This document shows, in pieces, positions 10,687 to 20,998 of a stretch of DNA of 64,000 nt; position 1 is the first letter of the stretch; the number at the start of each line of letters is the position of its first letter. Location of the stretch: contig NZ_FOYH01000002.1 in assembly GCF_900116015.1 (NCBI RefSeq), positions 62,001-126,000 on the forward strand, in the 5' to 3' direction. Origin of the DNA: Enterobacter sp. kpr-6. Lineage in GTDB: Bacteria > Pseudomonadota > Gammaproteobacteria > Enterobacterales > Enterobacteriaceae. Position numbers and translations under genes: made by a program. The notes below the pieces were generated by a model, which made no database searches, was not told where the DNA came from, and was given only the letters and a program-made list of their open reading frames with translations.

Positions 10687-11691
10687 ATGGGCGACAGTAT
10701 TCTTTCTCAGGCCGAAATCGATGCGCTGCTTAATGGCGACAGCGACAGTAGCGACGCTCCGAAACCCGGTGAGGGTTTCGAGAGTGAAATTCGCCCCTAT
10801 GATCCCAATACGCAGCGCCGCGTGGTGCGCGAACGCCTGCAGGCGCTGGAGATCATCAACGAGCGTTTTGCGCGTCAGTTCCGTATGGGGTTGTTTAACC
10901 TGTTACGTCGCAGCCCGGATATTACCGTTGGCGCGATCCGTATTCAGCCCTATCACGAGTTTGCGCGTAACCTGCCGGTACCGACAAACCTGAACCTGAT
11001 CCACTTAAAACCGCTGCGCGGCACCGGGCTGTTTGTGTTTTCACCGAGCCTTGTGTTTATCGCCGTGGACAACCTGTTCGGTGGCGATGGCCGCTTCCCG
11101 ACGAAAGTGGAAGGCCGTGAGTTTACGCACACTGAGCAGCGGGTCATCAACCGCATGCTGAAGCTGGCCCTTGAAGGCTACAGCGATGCGTGGAAAGCGA
11201 TTCACCCGCTGGATGTGGAATATGTGCGTTCGGAGATGCAGGTGAAGTTCACCAACATCACCACGTCGCCGAACGATATCGTCGTCAATACCCCTTTCCA
11301 TGTGGAAATCGGTAACCTGACCGGCGAATTTAATATCTGTCTGCCCTTCAGCATGATTGAGCCGCTGCGTGAAACGCTGGTCAATCCGCCGCTGGAGAAC
11401 TCCCGCCATGAAGATCAGAACTGGCGCGATAATCTGGTGCGTCAGGTGCAACATTCTGAGCTGGAGCTGATTGCCAATTTTGGTGACGTCCCCCTGCGCC
11501 TGTCGCAGATACTCAAACTTCAACCCGGCGATGTGCTGCCGATCGAGAAACCCGATCGCATTATCGCCCATGTGGACGGGGTGCCTGTGCTCACCAGCCA
11601 GTACGGTACGGTTAACGGCCAGTATGCCCTGCGTGTAGAGCACTTGATCAACCCGATTTTGAATTCGCTGAACGAGGAACAGCCCAAATGA
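10687..11691 (+). CDS. fliM: Flagellar motor switch protein FliM
   Basis: FliM (334 residues) is the C-ring protein that binds phosphorylated CheY. The N-terminal CheY-binding peptide is SILSQAEIDALL (residues 4-15). A central CheC-like domain and a C-terminal SpoA domain follow (QILKLQPGDVLPIEKPD near residue 275). fliN starts 4 nt before the stop. Confidence 0.97.
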   Translation: MGDSILSQAEIDALLNGDSDSSDAPKPGEGFESEIRPYDPNTQRRVVRERLQALEIINERFARQFRMGLFNLLRRSPDITVGAIRIQPYHEFARNLPVPTNLNLIHLKPLRGTGLFVFSPSLVFIAVDNLFGGDGRFPTKVEGREFTHTEQRVINRMLKLALEGYSDAWKAIHPLDVEYVRSEMQVKFTNITTSPNDIVVNTPFHVEIGNLTGEFNICLPFSMIEPLRETLVNPPLENSRHEDQNWRDNLVRQVQHSELELIANFGDVPLRLSQILKLQPGDVLPIEKPDRIIAHVDGVPVLTSQYGTVNGQYALRVEHLINPILNSLNEEQPK

Positions 11692-12101
11692 GTGATATGA
11701 ACAATCCGTCCGATGAGAACAGCAGTGTGGACGATCTCTGGGCTGACGCGTTAAATGAACAGAAAACCACGACCACGAGCAAAAGCGCCGCCGACGCGGT
11801 GTTCCAGCAACTGGGCGGCGGCGATGTCAGCGGCACGTTGCAGGATATCGATCTGATTATGGATATCCCGGTCAAACTGACCGTGGAACTGGGTCGTACC
11901 CGCATGACCATTAAAGAGTTGCTGCGTCTGACGCAGGGTTCGGTGGTGGCGCTGGACGGTCTGGCCGGTGAGCCGCTGGATATTCTGATCAACGGCTATC
12001 TGATTGCCCAGGGTGAAGTTGTGGTCGTCGCCGATAAATACGGCGTGCGCATTACCGATATCATCACCCCGTCTGAGCGCATGCGCCGTCTGAGCCGCTA
12101 A
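11688..12101 (+). CDS. fliN: Flagellar motor switch protein FliN
   Basis: FliN (137 residues) forms the lower rim of the C ring and docks FliH during export. The SpoA domain occupies the C-terminal half, with the conserved VKLTVELGRTRMTIKELL and LIAQGEVVVVADKYGVRIT. An acidic unstructured N-terminus precedes it. It overlaps fliM by 4 nt. Confidence 0.97.
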   Translation: MSDMNNPSDENSSVDDLWADALNEQKTTTTSKSAADAVFQQLGGGDVSGTLQDIDLIMDIPVKLTVELGRTRMTIKELLRLTQGSVVALDGLAGEPLDILINGYLIAQGEVVVVADKYGVRITDIITPSERMRRLSR

Positions 12102-12103
12102 GT

Positions 12104-12478
12104 ATGAAAACCCAGGCCACTGTTGCCCAGCCTTCTGCCGTTCACGGCTCGCCACTGCTACAGGTTAGCGGCGCGCTGTTTGGCATCATCGCGATGATCC
12201 TGGCGGTGGCGTGGCTGGCAAAACGTTTTGGTTTTGGTGGCCGTGTCGCCAGTGCCAAAGGCCTGAAAATCAGCGCCAGCACCACGGTTGGCCCGCGCGA
12301 GCGCGTGATCGTGGTGGACGTTGACGACGCCCGGCTGGTGCTCGGCGTCACTGCTTCACAAATTAATCTGCTGCATACCCTTCCGCCTGCGCCCGCAGTG
12401 CCAGAAGAGGCGAAAGCCAACACCCCGGATTTCCAGTCCGTGTTAAAGAATTTGCTCAAGCGTTCCGGGAGATCCTGA
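12104..12478 (+). CDS. fliO: Flagellar export membrane protein FliO
   Basis: FliO (124 residues) helps assemble FliP into the export gate. It has a short periplasmic N-terminus, one membrane helix (about residues 22-41), then a small cytoplasmic domain with the FliO-type stretch [23 protein letters not shown]. The stop shares 1 nt with the fliP start. Confidence 0.92.
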   Translation: MKTQATVAQPSAVHGSPLLQVSGALFGIIAMILAVAWLAKRFGFGGRVASAKGLKISASTTVGPRERVIVVDVDDARLVLGVTASQINLLHTLPPAPAVPEEAKANTPDFQSVLKNLLKRSGRS

Positions 12479-13215
12479 TGCGCCGTTTGTTACTCCTTGC
12501 GCTGTCAGGCTTAATGCTGGTCGCGCCGTCTGCCTTTGCTCAGCTTCCGGGTTTGATTAGCCAGCCGATGGCGGGTGGTGGTCAGAGCTGGTCGTTGCCG
12601 GTGCAAACGCTGGTCTTTATCACCTCGCTGACCTTCCTGCCGGCCATCCTGCTGATGATGACCAGCTTTACGCGCATCATCATTGTCTTTGGCCTGCTGC
12701 GAAATGCGCTGGGTACGCCGTCTGCGCCGCCGAACCAGGTGCTGCTCGGACTGGCGCTGTTTTTGACCTTTTTTATTATGTCGCCGGTTATCGATAAGAT
12801 TTATACCGAGGCCTACCAGCCGTTTTCCGAGAGCAAAATTTCCGTAGACGTGGCGCTGGAGAAAGGCGCACAGCCGTTAAAAGAATTTATGATGCGCCAG
12901 ACCCGCGAAGCCGATCTAGCCCTGTTCGCCCGTCTTGCCAATACGCCGCCGCTGGCGGGGCCGGAAGCGGTGCCGATGCGCATTCTGCTGCCTGCTTACG
13001 TGACCAGCGAACTGAAGACCGCGTTTCAGATTGGTTTCACCATTTTTATTCCGTTCCTGATTATCGACCTGGTGATCGCCAGCGTGCTGATGGCGCTGGG
13101 GATGATGATGGTACCGCCAGCCACTATCGCGTTACCGTTTAAACTGATGCTTTTTGTTCTGGTCGATGGCTGGCAATTGCTGGTCGGCTCACTGGCGCAG
13201 AGCTTTTATAGCTAG
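12478..13215 (+). CDS. fliP: Flagellar export gate protein FliP
   Basis: FliP (245 residues) is the five-fold core of the export gate. It has a cleavable signal peptide ([22 protein letters not shown]), then four membrane segments. The family block [27 protein letters not shown] is near residue 63 and [20 protein letters not shown] near residue 190. Neighbours fliO and fliQ are in the usual order. Confidence 0.97.
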   Translation: MRRLLLLALSGLMLVAPSAFAQLPGLISQPMAGGGQSWSLPVQTLVFITSLTFLPAILLMMTSFTRIIIVFGLLRNALGTPSAPPNQVLLGLALFLTFFIMSPVIDKIYTEAYQPFSESKISVDVALEKGAQPLKEFMMRQTREADLALFARLANTPPLAGPEAVPMRILLPAYVTSELKTAFQIGFTIFIPFLIIDLVIASVLMALGMMMVPPATIALPFKLMLFVLVDGWQLLVGSLAQSFYS

Positions 13216-13226
13216 GGGGCACGCCA

Positions 13227-13496
13227 ATGACACCTGAATCGGTCATGATGATGGGCACGGAGGCGATGAAAGTCGCCCTCGCCCTTGCCGCACCGCTGCT
13301 GCTGGTGGCGCTGGTTACCGGTCTTATCATCAGTATTTTGCAGGCGGCAACGCAGATTAACGAAATGACGTTGTCGTTCATTCCGAAAATCATCTCTGTG
13401 TTTGTCGCTATCGTTGTTGCCGGGCCGTGGATGCTTAATCTGCTGCTCGACTACATGCGCACGCTGTTCAGCAACATTCCTTACATCATCGGATAA
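13227..13496 (+). CDS. fliQ: Flagellar export gate protein FliQ
   Basis: FliQ (89 residues) has two membrane helices separated by a short cytoplasmic loop and packs around FliP and FliR in the gate. It shows the typical start [23 protein letters not shown] and the motif [17 protein letters not shown]. Length and position are as expected. Confidence 0.96.
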   Translation: MTPESVMMMGTEAMKVALALAAPLLLVALVTGLIISILQAATQINEMTLSFIPKIISVFVAIVVAGPWMLNLLLDYMRTLFSNIPYIIG

Positions 13497-13504
13497 CGCC
13501 CGTC

Positions 13505-14290
13505 ATGCTGCATGTCACCAGCGACCAATGGCTACAATGGCTCGGCATGTATTTCTGGCCGCTGCTGCGCGTGCTGGCGTTGATTTCCACCGCCCCTATC
13601 TTAAGTGAACGCACCGTTCCAAAACGGGTGAAGATCGGCCTTGGGGTGGTGATCACTTTTATTATTGCCCCTAACCTGCCCGCCAATGACGTGACGGTGT
13701 TTTCGATGGATGCGCTGTGGCTGGCGCTGCAACAGATCCTGATCGGCGTGGCACTGGGCTTTACCATGCAGTTTGCATTTGCCGCCATTCGTACCGCCGG
13801 GGAACTGATCGGCCTGCAAATGGGGCTGTCGTTTGCCACCTTTTTCGATCCCTCAAGCAACCTGAATATGCCAGTGCTGGCACGCTTTATGGATTTGCTG
13901 GCGCTGCTGCTGTTCTTGTCTTTTAATGGCCATCTGTGGCTGATTTCCATGCTGGTGGACACCTTTCACACCCTGCCGATTGGCGGTGAGCCGGTGAACA
14001 GCAATGCGTTTCTGGCGCTGGCACGCGCGGGCGGGCTGATCTTCCTGAATGGCCTGATGCTGGCGCTGCCGGTGATCACCATGCTGCTGACGCTGAACCT
14101 GTCGCTGGGGCTGCTTAACCGTATGGCTCCGCAGTTATCCGTTTTTTCCATTGGTTTCCCGGTTACCCTGACCGTCGGCATTTTGTTAATGGTGACCCTG
14201 ATGCCATTGATTGCCCCCTTCTGCGAACATTTATTCAGCGAGATTTTCAACCTGCTCGCCGATATTCTCAGTGAACTTCCCGGTAAATAA
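13505..14290 (+). CDS. fliR: Flagellar export gate protein FliR
   Basis: FliR (261 residues, about six membrane segments) completes the FliPQR gate. The conserved blocks [25 protein letters not shown] (near residue 20) and [21 protein letters not shown] (near residue 96) are present. It is the last gene of the fliL operon, and no flhB is fused or adjacent. About 290 bp of non-coding DNA separate it from rcsA. Confidence 0.97.
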   Translation: MLHVTSDQWLQWLGMYFWPLLRVLALISTAPILSERTVPKRVKIGLGVVITFIIAPNLPANDVTVFSMDALWLALQQILIGVALGFTMQFAFAAIRTAGELIGLQMGLSFATFFDPSSNLNMPVLARFMDLLALLLFLSFNGHLWLISMLVDTFHTLPIGGEPVNSNAFLALARAGGLIFLNGLMLALPVITMLLTLNLSLGLLNRMAPQLSVFSIGFPVTLTVGILLMVTLMPLIAPFCEHLFSEIFNLLADILSELPGK

Positions 14291-14420
14291 TAACCCGTAT
14301 TTTAGTAACGTCTTTCTGAGGTTATTCCTAAAATAAAATTGTTGCTGCATCCACCAGGATATATCTGGCGTGGCTTAATTGTTTTTAGCCCTTTCACAGA
14401 TTTGATTGTTCACTTTACTT

Positions 14421-14434
14421 TGAGAAGATTCCTG
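14421..14434 (+). promoter_or_regulatory. RcsAB-box-like site upstream of rcsA
   Basis: TGAGAAGATTCCTG agrees at 11 of 14 positions with the RcsAB consensus TAAGAATATTCCTA. It lies about 147 bp upstream of the rcsA start, where autoregulation of rcsA by RcsAB is known in related bacteria. The match is by eye only. Confidence 0.5.
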
Positions 14435-14580
14435 GCAAATTATACGTAACTTTACGGGATAGTGTGTTCGCCTGAAGTCATTCCTGCTCAAAGGTTTTTA
14501 GATTATTTTCATTCGTTTGGCTGATCTTGAAACTTTCAGCAGGTGGTGAATTATCGTTACGCATTGAGTGAGGGTATGCC

Positions 14581-15204
14581 ATGTCAACGATTATTATGGA
14601 TTTATGCAGCTATACCCGGTTAGGGCTAACCGGATATCTGGCAAGTCGGGGAGTAAAAAAACGAGAAATCAACAACGTAGAAACCGTATGTGAATTGAGT
14701 ACAGCGTGCGCTGCTTTCAGGCCAGCGGTGGTGTTTATTAATGAGGACTGCTTTATCCATGACCCGGAGTTGAGTCTGCAAATTAAGCAAATCATTAATC
14801 AGCATCCTAAGACGCTGTTTATCGTGTTTATGGCAATTGCCAATATCCATTTTGATGAATATCTGTTAGTGCGAAAAAACTTATTAATTAGTTCAAAATC
14901 GATTAAACCTGAATCCCTGGATGACATTTTAGGAGATTGCTTAACCAAAGAAAAAACCGGGAATGGTTCTTTTAATCTCCCTACACTTTCTTTAAGCCGC
15001 ACTGAATCCAGCATGCTGAAAATGTGGATGTCCGGGCAGGGAACGATTCAGATATCCGATCAAATGAATATTAAAGCGAAAACGGTATCATCACATAAGG
15101 GTAATATTAAAAGGAAAATAAAAACGCATAATAAACAGGTTATCTATCACGTTGTACGTCTGACCGATAATGTGACCAGTGGGATCTTCGTTAATATGCG
15201 CTAA
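14581..15204 (+). CDS. rcsA: Transcriptional co-regulator of capsule synthesis RcsA
   Basis: RcsA (207 residues) is the unstable Lon-degraded partner of RcsB that activates colanic-acid capsule genes and represses flhDC. The C-terminal LuxR-type helix-turn-helix occupies about residues 135-200 ([16 protein letters not shown], then [17 protein letters not shown]). The N-terminus is divergent, as usual for RcsA. It is followed by convergent dsrB. In E. coli rcsA is silenced by H-NS and relieved by DsrA, whose gene is 600 bp downstream here. Confidence 0.95.
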   Translation: MSTIIMDLCSYTRLGLTGYLASRGVKKREINNVETVCELSTACAAFRPAVVFINEDCFIHDPELSLQIKQIINQHPKTLFIVFMAIANIHFDEYLLVRKNLLISSKSIKPESLDDILGDCLTKEKTGNGSFNLPTLSLSRTESSMLKMWMSGQGTIQISDQMNIKAKTVSSHKGNIKRKIKTHNKQVIYHVVRLTDNVTSGIFVNMR

Positions 15205-15258
15205 TTACCCTTTTGCCGGGAGGGTAAGCAGGCCTCTCTCCCGACAACAGGGTAAATT

Positions 15259-15447
15259 TTATTCCTGCAATTCAACAAAAATACCGTCCGGGTGGTCCTT
15301 CTCATTAAAGAACCAGATCCCAAGCGGGTAGTCCTCAAGCGACACCAGATACATGGTGCCCTCACTAAATTCTTCGATTGCCAGTACCACGCCCGGACGA
15401 CGTACACCACCGTCCGTTTTGACCGTCACCCGATCGTTTACCTTCAT
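15259..15447 (-). CDS. dsrB: Small protein DsrB
   Basis: DsrB (62 residues) has unknown biochemical role. The start [14 protein letters not shown] is chosen because it matches the E. coli protein and is preceded by AGGAGGTTG. A longer frame reaching 15486 has no family support. It resembles a small SH3-like fold with a [23 protein letters not shown] core. It is convergent with rcsA. Confidence 0.93.
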   Translation of the reverse strand: MKVNDRVTVKTDGGVRRPGVVLAIEEFSEGTMYLVSLEDYPLGIWFFNEKDHPDGIFVELQE

Positions 15448-15577
15448 TTTCAACCTCCTGAACTCATTTTTGCCAGTGTAGATCAAATCTGCGGATCTGG
15501 CAGCGTTACCGAACCCGATTGCTGCTTTTCTCTACCGTCTATACTTACACCCACGGTGTGTGAAAAAGGTGACGGCC

Positions 15578-15808
15578 ATGAAACGCGACCACGACAATAA
15601 CGGGCAATTTGCGAGTGAAGGTGAAGTGAATGTTGATGCTTTGCTGGCGGCAATTAATGAAATTAGCGAAAGCGAAATTCACCGTGTGGAGAGTGATGAC
15701 GGGCAGCGCGTCAGCGTGGATGGCCGCGATTATCATACGTGGCGCGAGCTGGCTGAAGCCTTTGAACTGGACGTTCGCGATTTCAGTTTTACCGAAGCGA
15801 ATCGCTAG
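15578..15808 (+). CDS. yodD: Peroxide/acid-associated small protein YodD
   Basis: YodD (76 residues) is a small soluble acidic protein reported to affect stress resistance, with unknown mechanism. The ATG at 15578 is chosen over a GTG at 15560 because AAGGTGA sits 6-8 nt upstream and the length then matches E. coli. The conserved core is VDALLAAINEISESE and HTWRELAEAFELD. The gene ends 4 nt before the DsrA terminator on the other strand. Confidence 0.88.
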   Translation: MKRDHDNNGQFASEGEVNVDALLAAINEISESEIHRVESDDGQRVSVDGRDYHTWRELAEAFELDVRDFSFTEANR

Positions 15809-15811
15809 ATG

Positions 15812-15898
15812 AAAAAAACCCGGTCTGGGGAGACCGGGTCAAAACTTGCGTTTGCAAGAAGCACTTGAAAATTCGTTACACCAGGAAATCTGATGTGG
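15812..15898 (-). ncRNA. dsrA: DsrA small regulatory RNA
   Basis: On the minus strand the sequence begins CACATCAGATTTCCTGGTG, followed by TAACGAATTTTCAAGTGCTTCTTGC, which is nearly identical to the rpoS- and hns-pairing stem-loops of E. coli DsrA. It ends in a GC-rich terminator hairpin with seven Ts (15812-15838). The length of about 87 nt and the position between yodD and mpgP match E. coli. In E. coli DsrA activates rpoS translation and represses hns with Hfq. The middle stem and the terminator loop differ from E. coli, while the pairing regions are conserved. The exact 5' end is inferred. Confidence 0.93.
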
Positions 15899-16111
15899 GA
15901 GTGACTCTATCTGCAAAATATTTGCAAGACAAGGATATATTGCTTATGTGAATTATTACTTACCTTAGAATTTTCATGAGTGATGGTCGCCAATGCAGGC
16001 TGGCTGCTGGTCGGCCAATATTATGCGGTGAAAAGCGGTGATTCACCGGTCTTCTAATTGAGAATAATCTTACCCATGCCGTTATGTTAATTGCTTCCAG
16101 GGAGATGATTT

Positions 16112-16951
16112 ATGCCAGGTATTGACGATGCGTTGCTGATTTTTACTGACCTCGATGGCACCTTACTCGACAGCCATACTTATGAATGGCAACCTGCCGC
16201 CGAATGGCTTGAGCGCCTCCAACAGAAGCAGATCCCGGTCATTCTGTGCAGCAGTAAAACCGCCGCTGAAATGCTCGCCCTTCAAAAAACACTGGGGTTG
16301 CAAGGGCTGCCGCTGATTGCGGAAAACGGCGCGGTGATCCAGCTGGATGAGCACTGGCAGGATCATGAGAATTATCCCCGCCTGATTAACGGCGCGTCCC
16401 ATGATGAGATTGTGACGGTGCTGACGCAGCTACGTGAAAAAAGCGGCGATAAATTCACCCTGTTCAGCGAACTGGATGAGCGCGCTCTTTCGGAAGTCAC
16501 TGGCCTCACCCCGGCGCAGGCTAACCTCGCCCATCTGCATGAGGCTTCGGAAACGTTGATCTGGCGCGACAGCGATGAACGTATGGCGGCGTTTGAGAAG
16601 ACGCTTGCCGGACTGGGCTTACGCTTTGTGCAGGGCGCGCGATACTGGCACGTGCTGGATGAACGGGGCGGCAAGGATCAGGCTGTCAACTGGCTGACCC
16701 GCCAGTATCGCCAGCAGGAAGGTAAAACCTTTACCACCGTGGGGCTGGGCGACGGACCAAACGATGCGCCGCTGCTGGATAACGTCGATTTTGCGGTGGT
16801 GGTGAAAGGGCTTAACCGGGATGGCGTGACGCTGCGCCGGGATGAACCCGAGCGCGTCTACCGGACGGAACTGAAAGGCCCGGCGGGCTGGCGCGAAGGG
16901 CTGGATCATTTGCTTGGCGAGGGTTCCTCGTCGTCAACGGACCAGACCTGA
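16112..16951 (+). CDS. yedP: Mannosyl-3-phosphoglycerate phosphatase-like protein (YedP)
   Basis: HAD-superfamily phosphatase of 279 residues, annotated in E. coli as MpgP/YedP. Motif I is [11 protein letters not shown] (nucleophile Asp, residues 10-19), motif II is VILCSSKT, and motif IV is [12 protein letters not shown] near residue 210. The physiological substrate in enterobacteria is unclear, since no mannosyl-3-phosphoglycerate synthase gene is adjacent. Its last 46 nt overlap the 3' end of convergent dgcQ. Confidence 0.9.
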   Translation: MPGIDDALLIFTDLDGTLLDSHTYEWQPAAEWLERLQQKQIPVILCSSKTAAEMLALQKTLGLQGLPLIAENGAVIQLDEHWQDHENYPRLINGASHDEIVTVLTQLREKSGDKFTLFSELDERALSEVTGLTPAQANLAHLHEASETLIWRDSDERMAAFEKTLAGLGLRFVQGARYWHVLDERGGKDQAVNWLTRQYRQQEGKTFTTVGLGDGPNDAPLLDNVDFAVVVKGLNRDGVTLRRDEPERVYRTELKGPAGWREGLDHLLGEGSSSSTDQT

Positions 16952-18618
16952 TTCCGCCCTGCCCGTTTAGCCAGATAAAGCCGCCGGTCGGCAATGGATT
17001 GCAGCGCGTCAAAGCTGTAATCCGTCTCCTCCGGCGCGCTGCTGACGCCCAAAGAGGCGCTGATGCGGATGGTCTGGCTGTGATTCACCAGAATTTCTTT
17101 CCCGGCGATGCGCATACGAATGCCTTGCGCCACTTCCACTGCTTCCGCCAGCGTTTTGCCGGGGAGCAGCACACAAAACTCTTCGCCCCCTACCCGGCCC
17201 GCCACATCATCTTCCCCTAAAGAGCGCGCGATCAGCCGGGCGGCCTGGGTCAGTACTAAATCCCCCGCCTGATGTCCGTAGCGATCGTTAACGCGCTTGA
17301 AATGGTCGAGGTCAATCTGGATCACCGACAGGGGCAACTGTTGCTGCGAGCAGAGATCGCACAGCCGCTTCGCCTTTTCAAAGAGCGCGCCGCGATTGTT
17401 AAGCCGGGTCAGGGCATCATGCCAGGCCTGCCATTGCAGTGAATGCTGAAGCTGATACATGTTGCTCACCATCCGCCGGATCACGAACCAGGAGATAAGC
17501 AGCATGGAGGTAAACAGCAACCATAACAGCCCAAAGACAATGCTGATGGTGCCAAAATCGTCCTGCAAGCCTTCGCGCAGGGTATGGATGCGCAGCAATG
17601 CGCCGTCGTAATGCTTCAGGTTCATCCAGCTTATTAATCGGGTGCCGATGCGCAGACTGCCTTCGGTATTTTTTGCCATCGCCTGCGTCAGGCGCTCGCG
17701 TTCGCTGTCGTCAAAGGTGCTGACCGGCACCTTATCCCACGTTGAGGAAATCAGCAGAGTAAACTGGTCGTCATAAAGCTGATAGTTTCCGGTGTCTTCT
17801 TCTTTTAGCGCCTCTTCCAGTTGCTGCCTGATGGAATCACGCGTGAATTCCACGGCGAGGACGCCATGCCAGTAATGCGCATAATCCATCGGCAGGCTGG
17901 CAATCACCGTGCCGCTGTTTTTATCTGCCGCATTCAGCGGCGCGCTGTACCAGCGTATACCGCGGGCCTGGTTCTCCCGCTGTGACTGACCGATAAACCA
18001 GGGCGCGTTGATCAGCGCACTATATTGCCTGGCGATACCGGGCACGCTGATGAACCTGCCGCTTGTGAGGTAAAAACCCGCGCGGGAAGCGTACCAGGTT
18101 TGCGCCGGGGCAAGCGGAAAGCCCGCCGACAGGCGCATCACGTAGCCCAGTTCCAGCGCGGCAGTCATTTCATTTTGCAGGCCGGGGACGTCGCGGTTTA
18201 AGAGTGGATTTTGCGCAATCGCCTCATCAGACACACCACGCAGCGCCAGGGTGCGGCGCTTCTCAACGTTGATTTGCCACTGGGGAGAGCGACGAACGCG
18301 GTCAAATTCATTTTGCACATTCACCAGCAGATCGGAGGAAAGCGGCGTGTGCATCGCCGCCTGCATACCGTTGCGGTAAAACAGCAGCAGGTTAACGCCG
18401 GTTTGCATTTGTTTGTCCACGGCAACAGCCGCCTTTTCCAGCACACTGCGGTGGCTGGCGACATAAGCGTCCTGCAATACCACCACTTCACGCCAGGTCA
18501 GCAGCGTGGAGCTTATCAGCACGATTAAAAAGCAGAGATTGACCACCCGGCCAGGGACAACGTGTTTACGCCATAACATTTTCCAGCGGGTGCGGGCGTT
18601 CAAGGGAGAGGACAGCAC
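16906..18618 (-). CDS. dgcQ: Membrane-bound diguanylate cyclase DgcQ (YedQ)
   Basis: Makes cyclic di-GMP and in E. coli helps control cellulose production. It has 570 residues: a membrane helix near 25-45, a large periplasmic CHASE-like sensor, a second membrane helix near 360-382, and a C-terminal GGDEF domain. The active site is [13 protein letters not shown]. The metal-binding stretch is [19 protein letters not shown]. The inhibitory RxxD site five residues before GGEEF is absent (GEDD instead), so feedback inhibition is probably weak. It converges on and overlaps yedP. Confidence 0.93.
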   Translation of the reverse strand: MLSSPLNARTRWKMLWRKHVVPGRVVNLCFLIVLISSTLLTWREVVVLQDAYVASHRSVLEKAAVAVDKQMQTGVNLLLFYRNGMQAAMHTPLSSDLLVNVQNEFDRVRRSPQWQINVEKRRTLALRGVSDEAIAQNPLLNRDVPGLQNEMTAALELGYVMRLSAGFPLAPAQTWYASRAGFYLTSGRFISVPGIARQYSALINAPWFIGQSQRENQARGIRWYSAPLNAADKNSGTVIASLPMDYAHYWHGVLAVEFTRDSIRQQLEEALKEEDTGNYQLYDDQFTLLISSTWDKVPVSTFDDSERERLTQAMAKNTEGSLRIGTRLISWMNLKHYDGALLRIHTLREGLQDDFGTISIVFGLLWLLFTSMLLISWFVIRRMVSNMYQLQHSLQWQAWHDALTRLNNRGALFEKAKRLCDLCSQQQLPLSVIQIDLDHFKRVNDRYGHQAGDLVLTQAARLIARSLGEDDVAGRVGGEEFCVLLPGKTLAEAVEVAQGIRMRIAGKEILVNHSQTIRISASLGVSSAPEETDYSFDALQSIADRRLYLAKRAGRNQVWSVDDEEPSPSK

Positions 18619-18701
18619 AAAAACTCCATAAATGATGGGCAGTCAGATCCTGCCTGTACAATCCAGAACGCGCCATAACGGTGGCTTACGTGTTTGCCAA
18701 C

Positions 18702-18728
18702 AAAAACGCCCGGCGAGGCCGGGCGTTT
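18702..18728 (-). terminator. Terminator of yodC
   Basis: Exact 10-bp arms (18704-18713 and 18719-18728) with a 5-nt loop run straight into five Ts on the minus strand, just downstream of yodC. Confidence 0.8.
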
Positions 18729-18733
18729 CGGAT

Positions 18734-18916
18734 TTACGCCTGTTCGCGAACCTGCTGTACGTTGCCGGGGACCAGCTCTTCTTCGTGAAAAGCCTCCCGT
18801 TTAACGCCATAGCCGTCATACCACCGGCACTCCACCATACCGCTGGCAAAGCCGGTGACGATCATTTCAGGGCCACCATTTTTTAGCGTAACTTCATCAC
18901 TGACAACATAGACCAT
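18734..18916 (-). CDS. yodC: DUF2158 small protein YodC
   Basis: YodC (60 residues) is a small DUF2158 protein of unknown function. The family pattern is V(S)DEVTLKNGGPEMIV near the start, followed by a CRWYDG motif. It is a stand-alone gene with its own terminator and is preceded by a good GGAGG (minus strand, 18923-18927). Length and position match E. coli. Confidence 0.92.
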   Translation of the reverse strand: MVYVVSDEVTLKNGGPEMIVTGFASGMVECRWYDGYGVKREAFHEEELVPGNVQQVREQA

Positions 18917-18994
18917 TGACCGCCTCCAGTATCAGGGTGAAACGATTTCACCTTAGACGAAATTTGGCTATTTTGCGTACTGGTACGCAGAAAT

Positions 18995-19906
18995 TTAATG
19001 GGTGGCACCCCGTAAGCGCGTCACGCCTTTGACCAGCATGACGACGATAAACCCAATGATAAAACCCAACACCAGGTTAGCCAACATCGGCAGCAGCGCC
19101 TGGATAAACCCGCCGTGTTCAGCGGCATAATGTTCAATGGTGTGATGCAGCGGGCCAATTCCGTGGATCACAATGCCGCCGCCGACCAGGAACATCGCCA
19201 GCGTGCCGATGACCGAGAGGGATTTCATCAGCCACGGGGCAACAATTAACAGCCCTTTACCACAGGTTTTCGCAAGCTGACCGGGGCGCTCCGCCAGCCA
19301 GTAGCCGACATCATCAAGTTTCACGATGACGCCCACCAGACCGTACACGCCAATCGTGACTAACAGCGCGATCCCCGACAGCACCAGCACCTGGTTTAAC
19401 AACGGCGCGTCGGCCACGATGCCCAGGGTGATCGCCACAATTTCGGCGGAGAGAATAAAGTCGGTACGTACTGCGCCTTTGATTTTATCGCGCTCAAACT
19501 GCTTGGGGTCCTGATTTGCCAGCGCATCAAGACGCTGCTGGCGGGCTTCCGGGCTTTCTTTATGTTTACGGGCATGCAGGCTGTGCAGCACTTTCTCCAC
19601 GCCTTCAAAGCATAAAAACGCACCGCCAACCATTAACAGCGGCGTAATCGCCCAGGGAATGAAGGCGCTGATCAACAGCGCCAGCGGGACCAGGATGACT
19701 TTGTTAAGCAGCGAGCCTTTCGCCACGCCCCAGACGACCGGCAATTCCCGGTTAGCGCGAACCCCCGAAACCTGCTGAGCGTTGAGTGAGAGATCGTCCC
19801 CTAACACCCCGGCTGTTTTCTTTGCTGCCAGCTTGCCCATCACCGAGATGTCATCAAGTAACGTAGCAATATCATCAAGTAACGTTAATAAACTACTTCC
19901 TGCCAA
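18995..19906 (-). CDS. yedI: DUF808 inner-membrane protein YedI
   Basis: Polytopic membrane protein of about 303 residues, unknown function, DUF808 family. The conserved start [29 protein letters not shown] is intact. I choose TTG at 19906 because the only upstream ATG (19915) lies inside the AAGGATG ribosome site. E. coli uses ATG at the TTG position. Five to six hydrophobic segments follow, including a glycine-rich one near the C-terminus ([15 protein letters not shown]). Confidence 0.88.
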   Translation of the reverse strand: MAGSSLLTLLDDIATLLDDISVMGKLAAKKTAGVLGDDLSLNAQQVSGVRANRELPVVWGVAKGSLLNKVILVPLALLISAFIPWAITPLLMVGGAFLCFEGVEKVLHSLHARKHKESPEARQQRLDALANQDPKQFERDKIKGAVRTDFILSAEIVAITLGIVADAPLLNQVLVLSGIALLVTIGVYGLVGVIVKLDDVGYWLAERPGQLAKTCGKGLLIVAPWLMKSLSVIGTLAMFLVGGGIVIHGIGPLHHTIEHYAAEHGGFIQALLPMLANLVLGFIIGFIVVMLVKGVTRLRGATH

Positions 19907-20084
19907 AATACACATCCTTAGTTTTTACTGAAATTTCACAAAGTATGGTGCATAAACGGGCGTCCTGGAATGCCCGCATCAAAGTCAACAAATAATTAAC
20001 ATTCACGCAGTAACTAAATCCCTCGCCTGGGAGATAGTTTTGACGTTTACTGTATGCGTCCTTTTAATTTCGCTGTGAGGGAGT

Positions 20085-20996
20085 ATGCGTTTCAGGCAAT
20101 TTTTACCGCTTATTGGTGCACTGTTTACACTTTATATTATTTGGGGTTCCACTTATTTTGTTATCCGCCTCGGCGTCGAAAGCTGGCCGCCGCTAATGAT
20201 GGCGGGCGTGCGCTTTCTTACGGCAGGCGTGCTGCTGCTGGCGTTTCTGTTTGCCACTGGTCACCGGCTGCCACCGCTGCGTCCCCTGCTTAACGCCGCC
20301 CTGATTGGCATTTTGCTGCTGGCGGTGGGGAATGGCATGGTCACCCTGGCCGAGCATCAGAATGTGCCGTCGGGCATCGCCGCCGTGGTGGTCGCCACCG
20401 TCCCCCTGTTTACCCTGTGCTTTAGTCGCTTGTTCGGGATTGCCACGCGCAAAATCGAATGGCTCGGGATCGCCATTGGCCTGTGCGGGATTGTGCTGCT
20501 TAACAGCGGCGGGAATCTGAGCGGTAACCCATGGGGCGCGATCATGATCCTCATTGGCTCGCTGAGCTGGGCGTTCGGCTCGGTGTACGGTTCCCGTATC
20601 GAACTGCCGACCGGTATGATGGCGGGCGCAATCGAGATGGTCACCGCCGGCATCGTTCTGCTGCTGGCCTCCCTGCTGACGGGCGAGAGGCTGACATCGC
20701 TGCCGACGCTTCAGGGCTTTTTATCCGTCGGGTATCTGATTGTGTTCGGATCTATTATCGCCATCAATGCGTATATGTTCCTGATCCGCAATACCTCTCC
20801 GGCCATCGCCACCAGCTATGCCTATGTGAATCCGGTGGTCGCGGTGCTGTTAGGGACCGGTTTTGCCGGTGAGATCCTCTCCCCTGTCGAATGGGTCGCG
20901 CTGGGCATTATCATTTTTGCCGTCGTGCTGGTGACGCTGGGGAAATACTGGTTTCCGGCCCGCCCGATAGTCACTCCCTGCGAAAATAAAAAGTAG
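20085..20996 (+). CDS. yedA: EamA/DMT-family transporter YedA
   Basis: Ten-segment drug/metabolite transporter of 303 residues made of two EamA repeats. Typical signatures are YIIWGSTYFVIRLGVESWPP at the start, NVPSGIAAVVVATVPLF near residue 95, and AYVNPVVAVLLG near residue 245. The substrate of YedA is not established. Its stop lies 2 bp from the end of convergent vsr. Confidence 0.93.
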   Translation: MRFRQFLPLIGALFTLYIIWGSTYFVIRLGVESWPPLMMAGVRFLTAGVLLLAFLFATGHRLPPLRPLLNAALIGILLLAVGNGMVTLAEHQNVPSGIAAVVVATVPLFTLCFSRLFGIATRKIEWLGIAIGLCGIVLLNSGGNLSGNPWGAIMILIGSLSWAFGSVYGSRIELPTGMMAGAIEMVTAGIVLLLASLLTGERLTSLPTLQGFLSVGYLIVFGSIIAINAYMFLIRNTSPAIATSYAYVNPVVAVLLGTGFAGEILSPVEWVALGIIIFAVVLVTLGKYWFPARPIVTPCENKK

Positions 20997-20998
20997 CG

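Noticed and set aside
15983..16057. 24-codon ORF (MVANAGWLLVGQYYAVKSGD...) between dsrA and yedP
   Set aside because: There is no ribosome site and no known small protein of that sequence. It might be a leftover transporter C-terminus, but I cannot support a gene.
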